The translations under genes were made by a program, and so were the position numbers. DNA of 64,000 nt. Origin: HK1 sp965220535 (GTDB taxonomy: Bacteria > Pseudomonadota > Gammaproteobacteria > HK1). The stretch covers positions 3,224,001-3,288,000 of the forward strand of contig OZ244833.1 in assembly GCA_965220535.1 (NCBI GenBank), given 5' to 3'. This document shows positions 19,200-28,203 of the stretch, one piece after another (within the stretch, counting starts at the first letter, position 1; each line of letters opens with the position of its first letter). The notes under the pieces are model-generated. The model saw only the letters and a list, made by a program, of their open reading frames with translations, did not search any database and was not told the DNA's origin.

Positions 19200-21371
19200 A
19201 TGTCCGACCCGAGGAATTTCTCCCCGCAAGACGCCTCGCAGCGCACCTTGTTGGTGACCAGCGCCTTGCCTTATGCCAACGGCCCGATCCATATCGGCCA
19301 TCTGGTCGAATATATCCAAGCGGATATCTGGGTGCGCTATCTGCGCGCTCGCGGCCATCGTTGTATCCACGTTTGCGCCGACGACGGTCACGGCACCCCG
19401 ATCATGCTCAAGGCGGAACAGGAGGGTTTGAGCCCGGAAGGCTTGATCGAGAGGATCGGCAAGGAGCACCGCGCCGATTTTTCGGATTTCGCGATCTCTT
19501 TCGATAACTATCACACCACCCATTCCGAGGAAAATCGAGCCTTATGCGAGCTGATCTACACCCGCTTGCGCGACAAAGGGCATATCGACACTCGCCGGGT
19601 GCTGCAAGCCTTCGATCGCAGCAAGGGCATGTTCCTCCCGGATCGCTATGTCAAAGGCACTTGCCCCAACTGCGGGGCTCCGGATCAATACGGGGACAAT
19701 TGCGAGGTCTGCGGCGCCACCTATAGCCCCTCGGATTTGAGCGATGCCGTCTCCGTGATCTCCGGCGAAACCCCGGATATGCGCGAATCCGAGCATTATT
19801 TCGTGCGCCTGGCGGATTTCGAGACGATCTTGCGGCAATGGATTTCGGGCGCAGGCGAGGCCGCGGCGAGCGGGCGGCAAAGAGCCCTCCCGCCGGTGCA
19901 AAAAGAGATCGCCAACAAGCTCGACGAATGGTTCGAAAAGGGTCTTGAAGATTGGGATATCTCCCGCGACGCCCCCTATTTCGGTTTCAGGATCCCCGAC
20001 ATCGCGGAAGAAAAATACTTCTATGTTTGGTTGGATGCCCCGATCGGCTATATGGCGAGCTTTCGCCATCTATGCGATCGCGACCCCGATCTCGATTTCG
20101 ACGCTTTTTGGCGGCCGGATTCGAAGGCCGAACTCTGCCATTTCGTGGGCAAGGATATCGCTTATTTCCACACCCTTTTTTGGCCGGCGATGTTGCACGG
20201 AGCCGGTTTTCGGATGCCGAGCGATGTTTTCGTGCACGGATTCCTGACCGTCAACGGCCAGAAGATGTCCAAGCGCACCGGCACCTTCATCAAGGCCCGA
20301 ACCTTCCTCGATCACGCCGATCCCGAGTACCTGCGCTATTACTTCGCCTGCAAGCTGGCCGGCGGCATCGAGGATATGGATCTCAACTTCGACGATTTCC
20401 GGCAACGGGTGAATGCCGATCTCGTCGGCAAGGTGGTCAATATCGCCTCGCGTTGCGCAGGCTTCATCCACCGTCGATTCGACGGCCGGCTGGCGGCGAG
20501 TCTCGACGAGACCAAAGAACTCTTCGACGAGGTCGCCCCGACATCGCAGCGCATCGCGGCCCTCTACGAGGCGCGGGAATTCGCCAAAGCCATGCGGGAG
20601 ATCACCGCTTTCGCCGATCGGGTCAACCGCCATATCGACGACCACAAGCCCTGGAATCTGATCAAAGAGGAAAAGACGATAGCGCGGGCGCACGAGATTT
20701 GCACCGGAGGGCTCAATCTTTTCAAGGCGATCATGATCTGGCTTTCTCCGGTGCTGCCGCGGATGACCGAACGCGCCGGGGAATTCCTTCGTTCGAACCC
20801 GCTTCGTTGGGACGATGCCGCCACCTGCTTGCTGGATCGGGAGATAGCCCCCTTCGAGCCCCTTTTGACGCGCCTCGAAGCCAAGACCCTCGAGGCGATG
20901 GTCGCCTCCTCGATAGAGTCCGCGCCGGTCGCCCAAGCCGCCCAAGCCGCCCAAGCCGCCCAAGCCGCCCAAGCCGCACCGAAGTCGAGCGGCGGCCAAG
21001 GGGATGCGGATTCGAAGGCCGATCCTAAGGGCGCAGACCGGATCGGAATCGACGAGTTCATGAAAACGGAGCTGAGGGTCGCCAAGGTGATCGAAGCCAA
21101 GGCCGTCCCCGACTCCGACAAACTGCTCGAACTGCGCGTGGATGTCGGCGAGGGAGACGAGCGCACGATCTTCGCCGGAATCCGCGCCGCCTACGAGCCC
21201 GAGACATTGGTCGGCAGGCTGGTGGTGATCGTCGCCAACCTCGCCCCGCGCTCGATGCGCTTCGGGGTATCGGAGGCCATGGTCTTGTCGGCGGGGTCGG
21301 AAACGAACCCCTCCGAGGTCTTCTTGCTCGGCCCCGACGAAGGCGCCCGCCCCGGTATGCGGGTGAAGTGA
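19200..21371 (+). CDS. metG: Methionyl-tRNA synthetase
   Basis: Class I synthetase for tRNA-Met, 723 residues. HIGH motif in NGPIHIGHLVEYIQ, zinc-binding knuckle CPNCGAPDQYGDNCEVCGA, KMSKS loop (NGQKMSKRTGTFI) and a C-terminal EMAP/Trbp-like tRNA-binding domain from about residue 615 (DEFMKTELRVAKVIEAK). The linker before that domain contains a run of AQA triplets encoded by a 9-bp GCCCAAGCC repeat (about 20930-20977). Divergent from mrp, and followed by rnfB and nth. Confidence 0.97.
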   Translation: MSDPRNFSPQDASQRTLLVTSALPYANGPIHIGHLVEYIQADIWVRYLRARGHRCIHVCADDGHGTPIMLKAEQEGLSPEGLIERIGKEHRADFSDFAISFDNYHTTHSEENRALCELIYTRLRDKGHIDTRRVLQAFDRSKGMFLPDRYVKGTCPNCGAPDQYGDNCEVCGATYSPSDLSDAVSVISGETPDMRESEHYFVRLADFETILRQWISGAGEAAASGRQRALPPVQKEIANKLDEWFEKGLEDWDISRDAPYFGFRIPDIAEEKYFYVWLDAPIGYMASFRHLCDRDPDLDFDAFWRPDSKAELCHFVGKDIAYFHTLFWPAMLHGAGFRMPSDVFVHGFLTVNGQKMSKRTGTFIKARTFLDHADPEYLRYYFACKLAGGIEDMDLNFDDFRQRVNADLVGKVVNIASRCAGFIHRRFDGRLAASLDETKELFDEVAPTSQRIAALYEAREFAKAMREITAFADRVNRHIDDHKPWNLIKEEKTIARAHEICTGGLNLFKAIMIWLSPVLPRMTERAGEFLRSNPLRWDDAATCLLDREIAPFEPLLTRLEAKTLEAMVASSIESAPVAQAAQAAQAAQAAQAAPKSSGGQGDADSKADPKGADRIGIDEFMKTELRVAKVIEAKAVPDSDKLLELRVDVGEGDERTIFAGIRAAYEPETLVGRLVVIVANLAPRSMRFGVSEAMVLSAGSETNPSEVFLLGPDEGARPGMRVK
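20930..20977 (+). repeat. 9-bp tandem repeat in the metG linker
   Basis: About five units of GCCCAAGCC encode an AQA-rich linker just before the tRNA-binding domain of MetG. In frame and probably tolerated as a flexible spacer. Confidence 0.9.
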
Positions 21372-21482
21372 TATCTCGGCGCGCCTCGATGCGGGCGTTC
21401 CGATCCGGGCGCTCGTCGAGGGCTCGTCGATAAAAGGCTCGTCGACAAAGCGCGCACACTTGGAAGGGGTGGCGGAAAACCG

Positions 21483-22253
21483 GTGGATTCGAAGGATCTG
21501 ATCGATCGCATCGACGATCTTCTCCCGCAGACCCAATGCGCTCGCTGCGGCTATCCGGCCTGCCGTCCCTACGCCGAAGCGATAGCGGGCGCCGGCGCAG
21601 CGATCAATCGCTGTCCCCCGGGCGGCGAAAACACGATCGCGGCGCTTGCAAACTTGCTCGAAGTCCCGGTTTTGCCACCGGATCCCGACTGCGGGGAGGC
21701 CGAATTTCCACCCCCGATCGCGGTCATCGACGAGCGTCTTTGCATCGGCTGCACCCTTTGCATTCGCGCTTGCCCGGTGGATGCGATCATCGGCGCGAGG
21801 CGTTGGATGCACACCGTCTTGGCCGCTGAATGCACCGGTTGCGCCCTTTGTATCGATCCCTGCCCGATGGACTGCATTCGCCTCGACTCCCGCGATCCCC
21901 CGCCCTCCGATGCCCCGCTCGACGAACGACAAGAAGATCGCCGCCGCGAAAAACGCGAGAGACGCTGGCAAAGCGAACGCGCGCCCCGTGCCAGAAGAAG
22001 CCATCGACGCCGGTGTCGGCGCGAGGAGCATGCAGATCTCGCCTCTCGCATACGAAAGCGCCGGCGGGGTTCGCAGGAGGCTCCGAAAGAGGGCGCCGCA
22101 ACCCCGAAGCCAAGACCCGCGGGAAAGGCCGATACCGAGCGGCGTCGAGCGGTGATCGCGGCCGCCTTGGAGCGAGAGCGCACGCGTCAATCCCGCTCTC
22201 GTCGATCGACGAACGAGCGATCCGCCGGCGATCGGACGAGGGACGAGGCTTGA
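21483..22253 (+). CDS. RnfB-like ferredoxin, soluble form
   Basis: Multi-cluster ferredoxin related to RnfB/RsxB. The GTG start at 21483 follows an AAGGGGTGG ribosome-binding site. The N-terminal Fes motif (QCARCGYPACRPYA, residues 18-31, plus C44) and two 4Fe-4S motifs, CIGCTLCIRACP (87-98) and CTGCALCIDPCP (117-128), are intact. The membrane anchor of true RnfB is missing, and no other rnf genes are present, so this is the stand-alone form found next to metG and nth in some gammaproteobacteria. From about residue 145 the protein becomes a highly charged Arg/Glu tail of about 110 residues. It may feed electrons to a cluster enzyme such as Nth, but that is inference. Confidence 0.85.
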   Translation: MDSKDLIDRIDDLLPQTQCARCGYPACRPYAEAIAGAGAAINRCPPGGENTIAALANLLEVPVLPPDPDCGEAEFPPPIAVIDERLCIGCTLCIRACPVDAIIGARRWMHTVLAAECTGCALCIDPCPMDCIRLDSRDPPPSDAPLDERQEDRRREKRERRWQSERAPRARRSHRRRCRREEHADLASRIRKRRRGSQEAPKEGAATPKPRPAGKADTERRRAVIAAALERERTRQSRSRRSTNERSAGDRTRDEA

Positions 22254-22888
22254 ACGCGGCCAAAAGACGGACGATCTTCGAGCGGCTAGCCCTCGCGAAT
22301 CCCTCCCCGACCACCGAACTCGAATACTCGTCGGCCTTTGAACTGCTGATCGCGGTGATGCTTTCGGCGCAAGCGACGGATATAAGCGTCAATCGCGCAA
22401 CCCGCACTCTTTTTCGCGCCGCCCCCGACCCGACGGCGATGGTCGCCTTGGGCGAAGAAGGAGTGCGCACCCATATCCGTCATATCGGCCTTTACAACAC
22501 CAAGGCGAAAAACGTGATCGCCGCCTCCCGCCTGCTTCTTGCGCACCACGAAGGGCAGGTGCCGGCGGAGCGCGAAGCCCTCGAAGCCCTGCCCGGAGTC
22601 GGAAGAAAGACCGCGAACGTGGTGCTCAACACCGCCTTCGGCAAGCCGACGATCGCCGTGGATACCCATATCTTCCGGGTATCCAATCGCACTCGGATCG
22701 CCCCCGGCAAGAACGTGCAGGAGGTCGAGAATCGCTTGCTGCGATCGGTTCCCGAGGAATTCCTGCTCAACGCCCACCATTGGCTGATCCTGCACGGGCG
22801 CTATATTTGCACCGCCCGGCGTCCGCGATGCCCGCAGTGCGCGATCTCCGATCTATGCGAATACCGGAAGAAAAGCGCAGCGCAGTGA
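22250..22888 (+). CDS. nth: Endonuclease III
   Basis: Base-excision DNA glycosylase/AP lyase for oxidised pyrimidines. TTG start at 22250 overlaps the rnfB-like stop (TTGA) and gives MNAAKRRTIFERLALANP, aligning with E. coli Nth from residue 1; length is 212. The helix-hairpin-helix with catalytic Lys (LPGVGRKTANVV), the catalytic Asp (VDTHIFR) and the C-x6-C-x2-C-x5-C cluster ligands at the end are all present. No ATG fits, so start codon TTG is well supported. Confidence 0.95.
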   Translation: MNAAKRRTIFERLALANPSPTTELEYSSAFELLIAVMLSAQATDISVNRATRTLFRAAPDPTAMVALGEEGVRTHIRHIGLYNTKAKNVIAASRLLLAHHEGQVPAEREALEALPGVGRKTANVVLNTAFGKPTIAVDTHIFRVSNRTRIAPGKNVQEVENRLLRSVPEEFLLNAHHWLILHGRYICTARRPRCPQCAISDLCEYRKKSAAQ

Positions 22889-23011
22889 ACCGCCCCGATC
22901 GACGCTCGAGATCCGACCCGAAAAGCCCCCGAAAACGAGTATCGAAGACCTTCGCCCAGCCTTGTCTTCAGTGCCAAGATAAGGGGCCAAGAAGGGGCCA
23001 AGACCCGAAAA

Positions 23012-23179
23012 TCACCCTCCTAAGACAAGCGAAAGAGCCCCGACGAGGGCTCCGCCGATGACCACCGAGGCCGCCATCGGAGAAACGACGCCCCAAGGCA
23101 TTCGAAAGACATCTTTTCGAGTGTCTTCGGCCGCTCGTTTCAACTCGCCGATCCCTTTTTTCCCGTCATCGCTCATCAT
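23012..23179 (-). CDS. Small predicted membrane protein
   Basis: About 55 residues starting MMSDDGKKGIGELKRAAED, with one C-terminal membrane helix (SPMAASVVIGGALVGALSLVLGG). The ATG at 23179 or 23176 is preceded by GGGGA at a good distance; the open frame runs back to 23275 but that part lies within the repeat region. I do not recognise the family. Could be a tail-anchored small protein. Confidence 0.5.
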   Translation of the reverse strand: MMSDDGKKGIGELKRAAEDTRKDVFRMPWGVVSPMAASVVIGGALVGALSLVLGG

Positions 23180-23345
23180 TTTGTCCCCTACGCCCCTGTG
23201 CGCCTCTTTCAGGGAATAGACCGACCAAGACTTTCCCTCGAAGCCCTTTCGCCATTTCGAGTTCACGACCTCCAAGCCCGTTCGAGCGAGCCCCCCGCCG
23301 AGCCCTGAGCGAGGCTCGTCGATTCGACGGCCTTAGCCCTCCGAT

Positions 23346-23379
23346 AAAAAAGGCGGCTTTCCCCACCGGAAAAGCCGCC
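23346..23379 (-). terminator. Intrinsic terminator, repeat copy A
   Basis: Minus strand GGCGGCTTT...AAAGCCGCC stem (23352-23360 with 23371-23379) followed by TTTTTT. Confidence 0.8.
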
Positions 23380-23402
23380 TTCGGGTCGCACCCCCTTCGA
23401 GG

Positions 23403-23501
23403 CTAGCGCCATCCTTCGATGCCGGCATCGAAGGGTATCCACGCCCATCCTCGACCACGAGTGACTTCATCGAGTCTCGCTCGAAGTTCTTGATCGGCCA
23501 T
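23403..23501 (-). CDS. Possible 32-residue peptide inside the repeat
   Basis: Minus-strand ATG at 23501, stop at 23403; begins MADQELRARLDEVTRGRGWA and ends IEGWR. It lies just upstream of terminator A. The second repeat copy (23765-23827) has the same start but a stop after 20 residues. A short expressed peptide or a decayed gene remnant are both possible; only a weak purine-rich ribosome-binding site precedes it. Confidence 0.25.
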   Translation of the reverse strand: MADQELRARLDEVTRGRGWAWIPFDAGIEGWR

Positions 23502-23671
23502 CGTTTTGTCTTCTTCACCCTTCTTCGCCTCTTTTACAGAATAGACCGACCAAGACTTTCCCTCGAAGCCCTTTCGCTATTTCGAGTTCACGACCTCCAA
23601 GCCCGTTCGAGCGAGCGCCCCCGCCGAGCCCTGAGCGAGGCTCGTCGATTCGACGGCCTTAGGCCTCCGAT

Positions 23672-23705
23672 AAAAAAGGCGGCTTTCCCCACCGGAAAAG
23701 CCGCC
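23672..23705 (-). terminator. Intrinsic terminator, repeat copy B
   Basis: Same GGCGGCTTT/AAAGCCGCC stem and T-run as copy A, offset by about 326 bases. Confidence 0.8.
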
Positions 23706-24002
23706 TTCGGGTCAAAACCCCTTCGAGGCGAGCACCGACCTTCGATGCCGGCATCGAAGGGTATTCACGCCCATCCTCGACCACGAGTGACTTCGTCGAG
23801 TCTCGCTCGAAGTTCTTGATCGGTCATCGTTTTGTCTTCTTCGCCCTTCTTCGCCTCTTTTACGGAATAGACCGACCAAGACCTTTCCTTGAAGCGCTTT
23901 CGTTATTTCGAGTTCACGACCTCCGAGCCCGTTCGAGCGAGCGCCCGCGCCGAGCCCTGAGCGAGGCTCGTCGATTCGACGGCCTTAGGCCTCCGACAAG
24001 AA

Positions 24003-24031
24003 GGGCGGCTTCCCCATCGGAAAAGCCGCCC
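24003..24031 (-). terminator. Terminator of the first surface-protein gene
   Basis: Minus-strand stem GGGCGGCTT/AAGCCGCCC about 25 bases after the stop at 24056, followed by a weak T-tract (TTCTTGT). Confidence 0.7.
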
Positions 24032-24055
24032 CCAAGTCAAGATGCGAGTCCGAGG

Positions 24056-27000
24056 CTAGTTCCCCACCGCCCCGGTGGCGCTGTTGTTGACCAACGCACC
24101 GCCGCCACCGGTGCGCGTCAGCACCTGTGCCGTGAAGCCCGACTGCGAGCGTATCTCGCAGGCAAGACCTAAGCCCTGCCATCTGTGACCCAAACGCTCT
24201 GCCAACTCCTCCGATTGCAGGTGTCTCGTGCTCGCTCGGGCGATGTTTCCGAGATTCGCCTCGTATCTCGACCCCTCGTCGGTGTAGCACACGAGCGAGG
24301 TCTCTCGGCAGTTCTCGCCTGCGTTGCAGCGAATGCGGATATTCGATTCGTCGAAGGCGTCCGGCGAGGGTATCGATTCGATATCCGCTCGGTGCAGCCC
24401 GCCTTCTTGCACGCTTCGAATCAACGCGCCGTTGTTGACCAGCACTCGGTCGCCCGAGCGGGTCCACACCTGCGAGCCGATGTTCGCCTGGCTTCGCAGC
24501 ACGCAGCCGAGTCTTCCCTCCCACGACGAGCCCGCTCCTATCAAGCGTTGGATATGACCGGGAACCAGAGTCGTCGTCGCCCACGCCCGTATCGCGGGGA
24601 AATGGCCCTGCAAGACTCTTCCGGCCTGCGTGGAGCAATCGAGGAAGACCGCGCACGGGGTGTCTTGCTTGCACCTGACCCTGACGGTGGCGGCGTCTCG
24701 GGCGCTCATCGAGGGTATCGCCAGCGCTTGCGATTTCACTTCCCAATTCGGTACGCCCCCGGGCGCGTCGTCGTTGTCGACGATGGTGGTGGTTATCGAC
24801 ATCCGCTCGCTCGTACCGCCCGTGGCTTCGATGACGACGGAGTCGTAATCGTCGAGGGTGTCGGGGTCTTCCCCGGCGACGATTTGCACCGCCATGTCCG
24901 TCTCCCACGCCGAAGGGGAGAAGGTCAATGTGCTCGGGGAGAGGGAAACCAGAGCGTTGCGGCTCGACAAGGTGACGAGGACGGCTTCCGGCGGCTCTTG
25001 GGACAGCCTGATGTGGAGCGTTTGCAGCCCGCCTTCGGGGACTTCGAGATTGCCCGCCGGACGGCGAACGAGCTTGGCGTCGTTGTCCAAGATGACGAGC
25101 GCCCGCGAATGCACCACCCGGCCCGGTATCGAAAAGACGACGGTGTCGCTGTCGTCCGACGAGCGGGCGTCTTCCCCGGCGACGAGTTCGACCCGTCTGG
25201 GCACCTTCCAACTCTCGGGGGTGAAGGTCAAGGAAGTCGGGGAGATGTCGAGGTCGGGATTGGTCGTCGACAGACCGACGGTCACGGACTCGCTCGGCTC
25301 GGAGTCGAGTCGAAGGGAGATGAACGCTCGCCCGCCTTCGTCGATTTCGAAGGCTCCCGAAGGGGAGATGACCAGACCCCCGGTGTAGGCGGAAGGCGGC
25401 GGGGTGTCGTCGTCGGCGACGCTGACGGGAAGGCGCGTGCCCTTGCCCGTGTAATCCCCGCCGTTGCCCACAAGAAGAATGTCGAAGGATTCGTCGTTCG
25501 CATCTCCGTCGTGGGCCACGAACACGCTGACGTCTCGATAGCGGTTCCAAGCGTTCGCACCGCCGCTGCGGCTGAAAGCGAGCGTGTCTTGGTTGCCCGC
25601 TCGGTTCGGGTCGGTATCGACGGTGAGGGAGGCGTCCGAGGGAACGAGGTCGAGGACGATATCCGCCGTCGGCCGTGTCGCCGGGCGCACCCGGAAACTG
25701 CCTTGTCCGCCTTCGACGAGGTCCAATGCCGCGACGCTCAGGTCGAAACCGGGGCGTTGGGCGTCGTCGACCCTGACCGCTATCGTCCAGTCGGGGGCGT
25801 TGATGCCGCCGACGGCGGACAGGGTGATAGTGGCGGTCTCATTGACGGCGTCGTCGTCGGTCGGTGCGGAGACGGTGACTCTCTGCGCGGCGGCGTAGTT
25901 GTCGACGGTGAAGACGAGCGAGGTCGGCGACAGGGTGAAATTCGCATCGGTCTTCGACAGGCTGACCGTCACGGCGGCTCTCGGGGCGGCGCTGATGCTG
26001 ACGCCGAAGGTCCGGGTCTCGCCCTCGGGGATGTTCAGCGAGCCCGGGGCGACGATGGTGCCGTCGTCGTCGGCGACGACGACGGGGATTTCGACCTCGG
26101 AGTCGATGCCGGCGGTGGCTTCGATGGTGAGGGTGGCTTCCTCGTTAAGGCTGTCGTCGTCTTGGTGCCCGTTGACGGTGACCGTCTTCGCCGCCGCGTC
26201 GTTGGCGAGGAAGGTCAAGCTCGCCGGGGAAACGGTGGCTTTGGCGGTATCGCTGCTTGTCACGTTGACCGAGACGGCCTTCGACGACGCCGGTTCTATC
26301 TTGACGGTGAAGGTGGCGGTCCCTCCCTCGTCGACATTCAGAGTTTTTGGGCTCACGACGACGGCCGAGGGCGGCTCTTTGTCGTCGACGGTGACGTCCA
26401 CGTCGACGGGGTCGGCGACGATGCCGCCGGTGGCGGTGAGGTCGATGTCGACCGATTCGTCGTCGTTGTCGGCGTCGGCGACCCCGGTGACGGTGACCGT
26501 CTGCGGGTCGTCGTAGTTCGAGGTGGTAAAGGTCAGCGATGAGCGGTTGACCGTGGCGGCGCCGGTATCGTCGCTCGTTATCGCCACGGTGACGTCTTCG
26601 CTCGGCTCGGTGTCGAGCTTGACGGTGAAGGTGCCGGTTCCGTCCTCGGCGACGGTCAGCGTCGTGGCGCTCAGTTCGATATTGCCTTCGGGGGTTTCGC
26701 TGACGGTGACCGTTTTGGTCACATTGGAGGCGATGATGCCGCCGGAGGCGCTCACGGTGAGGACGACCGTCTCGGCGTCGTCGTCGGCGTCCTCGACCCC
26801 GGTGACGGTGACCGTCCGCTCGTCGGAGTAGTTCGAGGTGGTAAAGGTCAGCGAGGCGGGAGAGACCGTCACGGCGCCGGTATCGGCGCTCGAAATAGCC
26901 ACGGTGACATTGGCGTTGGGCATGGTATCGAGTTCGACGGTGAAGGTGCCGGTGCTGCCTTCGTTGATAGCCAACGTGCCGGTGGGGGCCAAGACGATAT

Positions 27001-27831
27001 TGCCAGAGGGGGCCTCTTTGACGGTGACCGTTTTTTTGATCACATAATTGTTGCTGTTGAGGTCGGTGGTGCTGGTGCCCCCGATATAGATGTCGACCGA
27101 CTCGTCGTCGTCGTCGTTATCCCCGACCCCGGTGACGGTGACATCTTGCGTGTTGTTGTAATTGCCGGTGGTAAAAGTCAGCGAGGCGGGGGAAACCGTC
27201 GCGGCGCCGGTATCGGCACTCTTTATATATACGGTGACATCGACAGTGGGCGGCGCAGTATTGAGTTTGACGGTGAATGTGCCGGTGCCGCCCTCGTTGA
27301 TGACCAGCGCATTGTTATTGTCCAGTTCGATTATGGGGGAGCTATTTTGGAAGGTAATCCCGCTCACACCGCATTCGTCGATGGTGACGGGATCAGGGCA
27401 AGTTTTGAAGCCGGAATCGATTTGACGGGGGTTGCCGCCGTCGGGGAGGTTATTGTCCAAATACTCGACGCAGATCGTTGCCGGGGCTTTGAGGGCAGAA
27501 GGAAGAAGGACGCTACTAAAATTACGAGTGAAGTCTTCGCAAGAGCCACTATTGGTCCACTTACCCGAAAGTTTCAAAGTCGCACAAGCCTCATTTGTAT
27601 ATTCACCGTTCTCGAATTTAATACAATCCTCTGCCGGTATATGGGTGTGCGAAGGATTGCTATTTTGTGTGTGGCCGACCGCCGTTCCGGGAAAGACAAG
27701 TATCGACAACGATAACGAGCATAAAGCGATCAGTTCAGCAGCAAAGCGCTTTCTGGGGGGGGGGGGGGGGTGATTATTTCAGGTGCGATCGGCACCTCGG
27801 GCACCGAACCGTTTATCGGGGGCTTCGTCAT
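24056..27831 (-). CDS. Phase-variable exported surface protein, copy 1, assembled OFF (frameshift in poly-C)
   Basis: Large exported protein, nearly identical to the gene at 28204-32001 over most of its length. Translation from the ATG at 27831 (MTKPPINGSVPEVPIAPEII) enters a C16 tract at 27755-27770 and stops after 33 residues. The rest of the protein lies in another frame, open from within the signal peptide (SILVFPGTAVGHT) to 24056. C14 or C17 would restore the fusion. The mature part has a variable N-terminal region of about 110 residues with cysteines, about eight Calx-beta-like repeats (e.g. INEGSTGTFTVELDT, VSPASLTFTTSNY) and a C-terminal pair of cysteine domains. No sortase or autotransporter signal is visible. 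Sequencing error in the tract cannot be excluded. Confidence 0.85.
27755..27770. repeat. Homopolymer tract, G16 on plus (C16 in the gene)
   Basis: Sixteen identical bases inside the signal-peptide region of copy 1. In-frame reading needs a tract length equal to 2 modulo 3, so 16 is OFF. Confidence 0.95.
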
Positions 27832-28203
27832 CGTCGTGCACTCCTTGTTTTGAAAGCGAAGACCAAATCGGCCCGGGGATGGAGTCGAAAGCCGAAATCG
27901 ACCCTTGTCGGGGTCGACCGGCAACCGCCGTGTACTCGGTGCCATTTGCGTAAATTTACCCTAAATCTACCCCAATCGCATACCCGCCCGCAAACACCGC
28001 AGTTCCCGAGCCTTCGCTTCGCTGCCGAAGGCGTCTGCGGTCTCGCTGAAACCCTAAGAGGGCCGGGGCACGGTCGATCGCCCGCGCCCCGACATCGCTC
28101 GCCGCAAGCGGGGTTCTCGACAAACGCCCTTGAGACACTCCGATAAAAAAGGGCGGCTTCCCCATCGGAGAAGCCGCCCGATACCTCCAAGACGATTTCG
28201 GGG
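27832..28203. other. Spacer between the two surface-protein genes
   Basis: About 370 bases holding the leader of copy 1 and the terminator of copy 2. An AAGGAG ribosome-binding site precedes the 27831 ATG. The motif AAATTTACCCTAAA at 27952-27965 is shared with the leader of copy 2. No gene is supported. Confidence 0.65.
28145..28179 (-). terminator. Terminator of the second surface-protein gene
   Basis: Minus-strand stem GGGCGGCTT/AAGCCGCCC followed by TTTTTT, 25 bases after the stop at 28204. Nearly the same hairpin as in the 326-bp repeats. Confidence 0.85.

Larger units (their letters stand above)
23206..24050. repeat. About 326-bp tandem repeats carrying intrinsic terminators
   Basis: Two full and one partial copy: the shared segment GAATAGACCGACCAAGAC starts at about 23214, 23539 and 23865. 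Each copy read on the minus strand holds a short ORF start (MADQEL or MTDQEL), a GGCGGCTTTTCC hairpin terminator and a GC-rich spacer. Copy three merges into the region directly after the upstream surface-protein gene. Copies differ by scattered substitutions. Confidence 0.9.

Noticed and set aside
20070..22190. 706-codon minus-strand ORF over metG and the rnfB-like gene
   Set aside because: Shadow frame; the plus strand carries complete MetRS motifs and ferredoxin cysteines.
27709..27711. TTG at 27709 as true start of surface copy 1
   Set aside because: It would begin inside the hydrophobic core of the signal peptide and lacks a ribosome-binding site; the paralogue shows the real start upstream of the poly-C tract.
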